Assembly (NCBI GenBank): GCA_023715185.1
Contig: JAMCAN010000007.1
Location: 1-41,507 of the forward strand
Reading direction: 5' to 3'
Length of the DNA: 41,507 bases
Origin: Planococcus sp. MER TA 32b
GTDB taxonomy: Bacteria; Bacillota; Bacilli; Bacillales_A; Planococcaceae
Of this stretch, positions 39,537-41,507 are shown piece by piece (position 1 is the stretch's first letter; the number at the start of each line of letters is the position of its first letter). The notes beneath the pieces were generated by a model. That model was not told the DNA's origin and made no database searches. It saw nothing but the letters and a program-made list of their open reading frames with translations. A program made the position numbers and the translations under genes.

Positions 39537-39605
39537 AAGCTGTAAGAAATGTTAAGTCGGCAGAGGATATTCAGCGGCCTTAAATTTCCGGCAGCTTTTT
39601 TTATG
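39537..39605 (+). terminator. long hairpin terminator after folK
   Basis: AAGCTG (39537-39542) pairs with CAGCTT (39592-39597). An imperfect inner stem (GAAAT and TTAAG against CTTAA and ATTTC) stacks above, followed by TTTTTTT. The loop is long, so efficiency is uncertain. Confidence 0.7.
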
Positions 39606-39678
39606 TAGGAAGGTGAGAAATTGTGTACAATAGATAAATACACGAACGAGCGTGGTTTTTATAAATAAAGGAGTGTAG

Positions 39679-41166
<1,488 letters not shown>

Positions 41167-41180
41167 CTGTTTCTCGGAAG

Positions 41181-41215
41181 AAGAGCCCATTTTAAAATGG
41201 GCTTTTTCTTTTTTG
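41181..41215 (+). terminator. intrinsic terminator after lysS
   Basis: GAGCCCATTTT and AAAATGGGCTT form a near loop-less palindrome (the A/T centre opens as the loop), followed by TTTTTCTTTTTT. Confidence 0.88.
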
Positions 41216-41224
41216 AAAAAACAC

Positions 41225-41253
41225 TTGTCTTTTTTCAGGAGCAATGATATAAT
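41225..41253 (+). promoter_or_regulatory. rRNA operon promoter P1
   Basis: TTGTCT (41225-41230) and a perfect TATAAT (41248-41253) are separated by 17 bp. An A/T-rich tract upstream could act as UP element. Confidence 0.75.
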
Positions 41254-41312
41254 ATTTCTTGTCGCGTTTTTAATATGCGCACAGGCTTCGAAAAGATAAA
41301 ATAATTTTATTG

Positions 41313-41341
41313 TTGACATCATTTGGAGAAGCTGGTAATAT
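41313..41341 (+). promoter_or_regulatory. rRNA operon promoter P2
   Basis: A perfect TTGACA (41313-41318) and TAATAT (41336-41341) are separated by 17 bp, 88 bp after P1. Tandem P1/P2 spacing is typical of Bacillales rrn operons. Confidence 0.8.
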
Positions 41342-41347
41342 TGAAAA

Positions 41348-41507
41348 GTCGCTGTCACAGACGACGATATTGATATTAGATTGAACCTTGAAAACTGAAC
41401 AGCAAAACGTCAATAAACAACTTACTGATCAGCACTTGTGCAGATCAAAGCGAATCGCGCTGTCTTCGGACAGGCGATGCGCCAGCAAGGATTTGAGCAA
41501 TCAAAAC
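41348..41507 (+). ncRNA. leader of the next rRNA operon (16S starts just beyond the window)
   Basis: Behind P2 the CCTTGAAAACTGAAC sequence, common in Bacillales rrn leaders and spacers, is followed by an AT-rich stretch. A TGATC/GATCA hairpin and a CTGTC-TTCG-GACAG tetraloop hairpin (41460-41473) come next. The leader continues to the window edge with no ORF, and the 16S gene itself is not included. That a 16S gene follows is inference from this architecture. Confidence 0.75.

Overview
The window is a compact, almost entirely housekeeping stretch of a low-to-mid GC Firmicutes chromosome. It runs from the 3' end of a 5S rRNA gene at the left edge to the promoters and leader of the next rRNA operon at the right edge. 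Gene order follows the Bacillus subtilis yaaO-lysS block (between rrnA and rrnJ/rrnW) nearly gene for gene. Protein sequences such as DarA, RicT, YabA, Veg, SpoVG and FtsH are clearly Bacillales. All known sporulation genes of that block are missing and spoVG is flanked by GC-rich repeat fragments. I therefore infer a non-sporulating or sporulation-reduced Planococcaceae member (Planococcus/Planomicrobium type); the genus is inference.

Layout. 1-130: 5S rRNA end and terminator. 286-6953: a yaaO-type PLP decarboxylase, tmk, darA, holB, ricT, yabA, a trmN6-like methyltransferase, a GIY-YIG protein and rsmI, covering dTMP synthesis, replication clamp loading and initiation control, c-di-AMP sensing and rRNA/tRNA modification. 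6996-7274: abrB on the minus strand, divergent from metG. 7607-13465: metG, tatD, a G5/3D cell-wall protein, rnmV and rsmA. 13626-16664: veg behind tandem promoters, ispE, purR, ridA, and spoVG behind a sigma-H-type promoter. 16665-17255: the longest gene-free stretch, holding an intergenic repeat and a structured glmU leader. 17256-21032: glmU, prs, ctc (sigma-B-type promoter) and pth. 21096-29067: mfd, a flippase-family transporter, mazG, rqcP, divIC and yabR. 29195-29781: a DinB-family gene and a minus-strand tRNA-Met. 29889-36706: tilS, hpt, ftsH, coaX, hslO and a membrane foldase. 36807-41166: cysK, folP-folB-folK and lysS.

The genes mainly serve nucleotide supply (tmk, prs, hpt, purR, mazG), translation (metG, lysS, tilS, pth, rsmA, rsmI, rnmV, rqcP, tRNA-Met), replication and repair (holB, yabA, mfd), envelope synthesis and division (glmU, ispE, divIC, the yabE-like protein, the flippase), proteostasis (ftsH, hslO, yacD-like) and cofactors (coaX, fol genes, cysK). 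I found no phage, IS element, CRISPR or defence system.

The points most worth following up are (i) precise absence of about eight sporulation loci with all housekeeping neighbours retained, while the spoVG sigma-H promoter geometry persists; (ii) a long inverted repeat that would bury the ctc ribosome-binding site in read-through mRNA but not in sigma-B-initiated mRNA; (iii) a roughly 270-nt glmU leader with two terminator-like hairpins and competing pairings; and (iv) a GC-rich intergenic repeat on both sides of spoVG.
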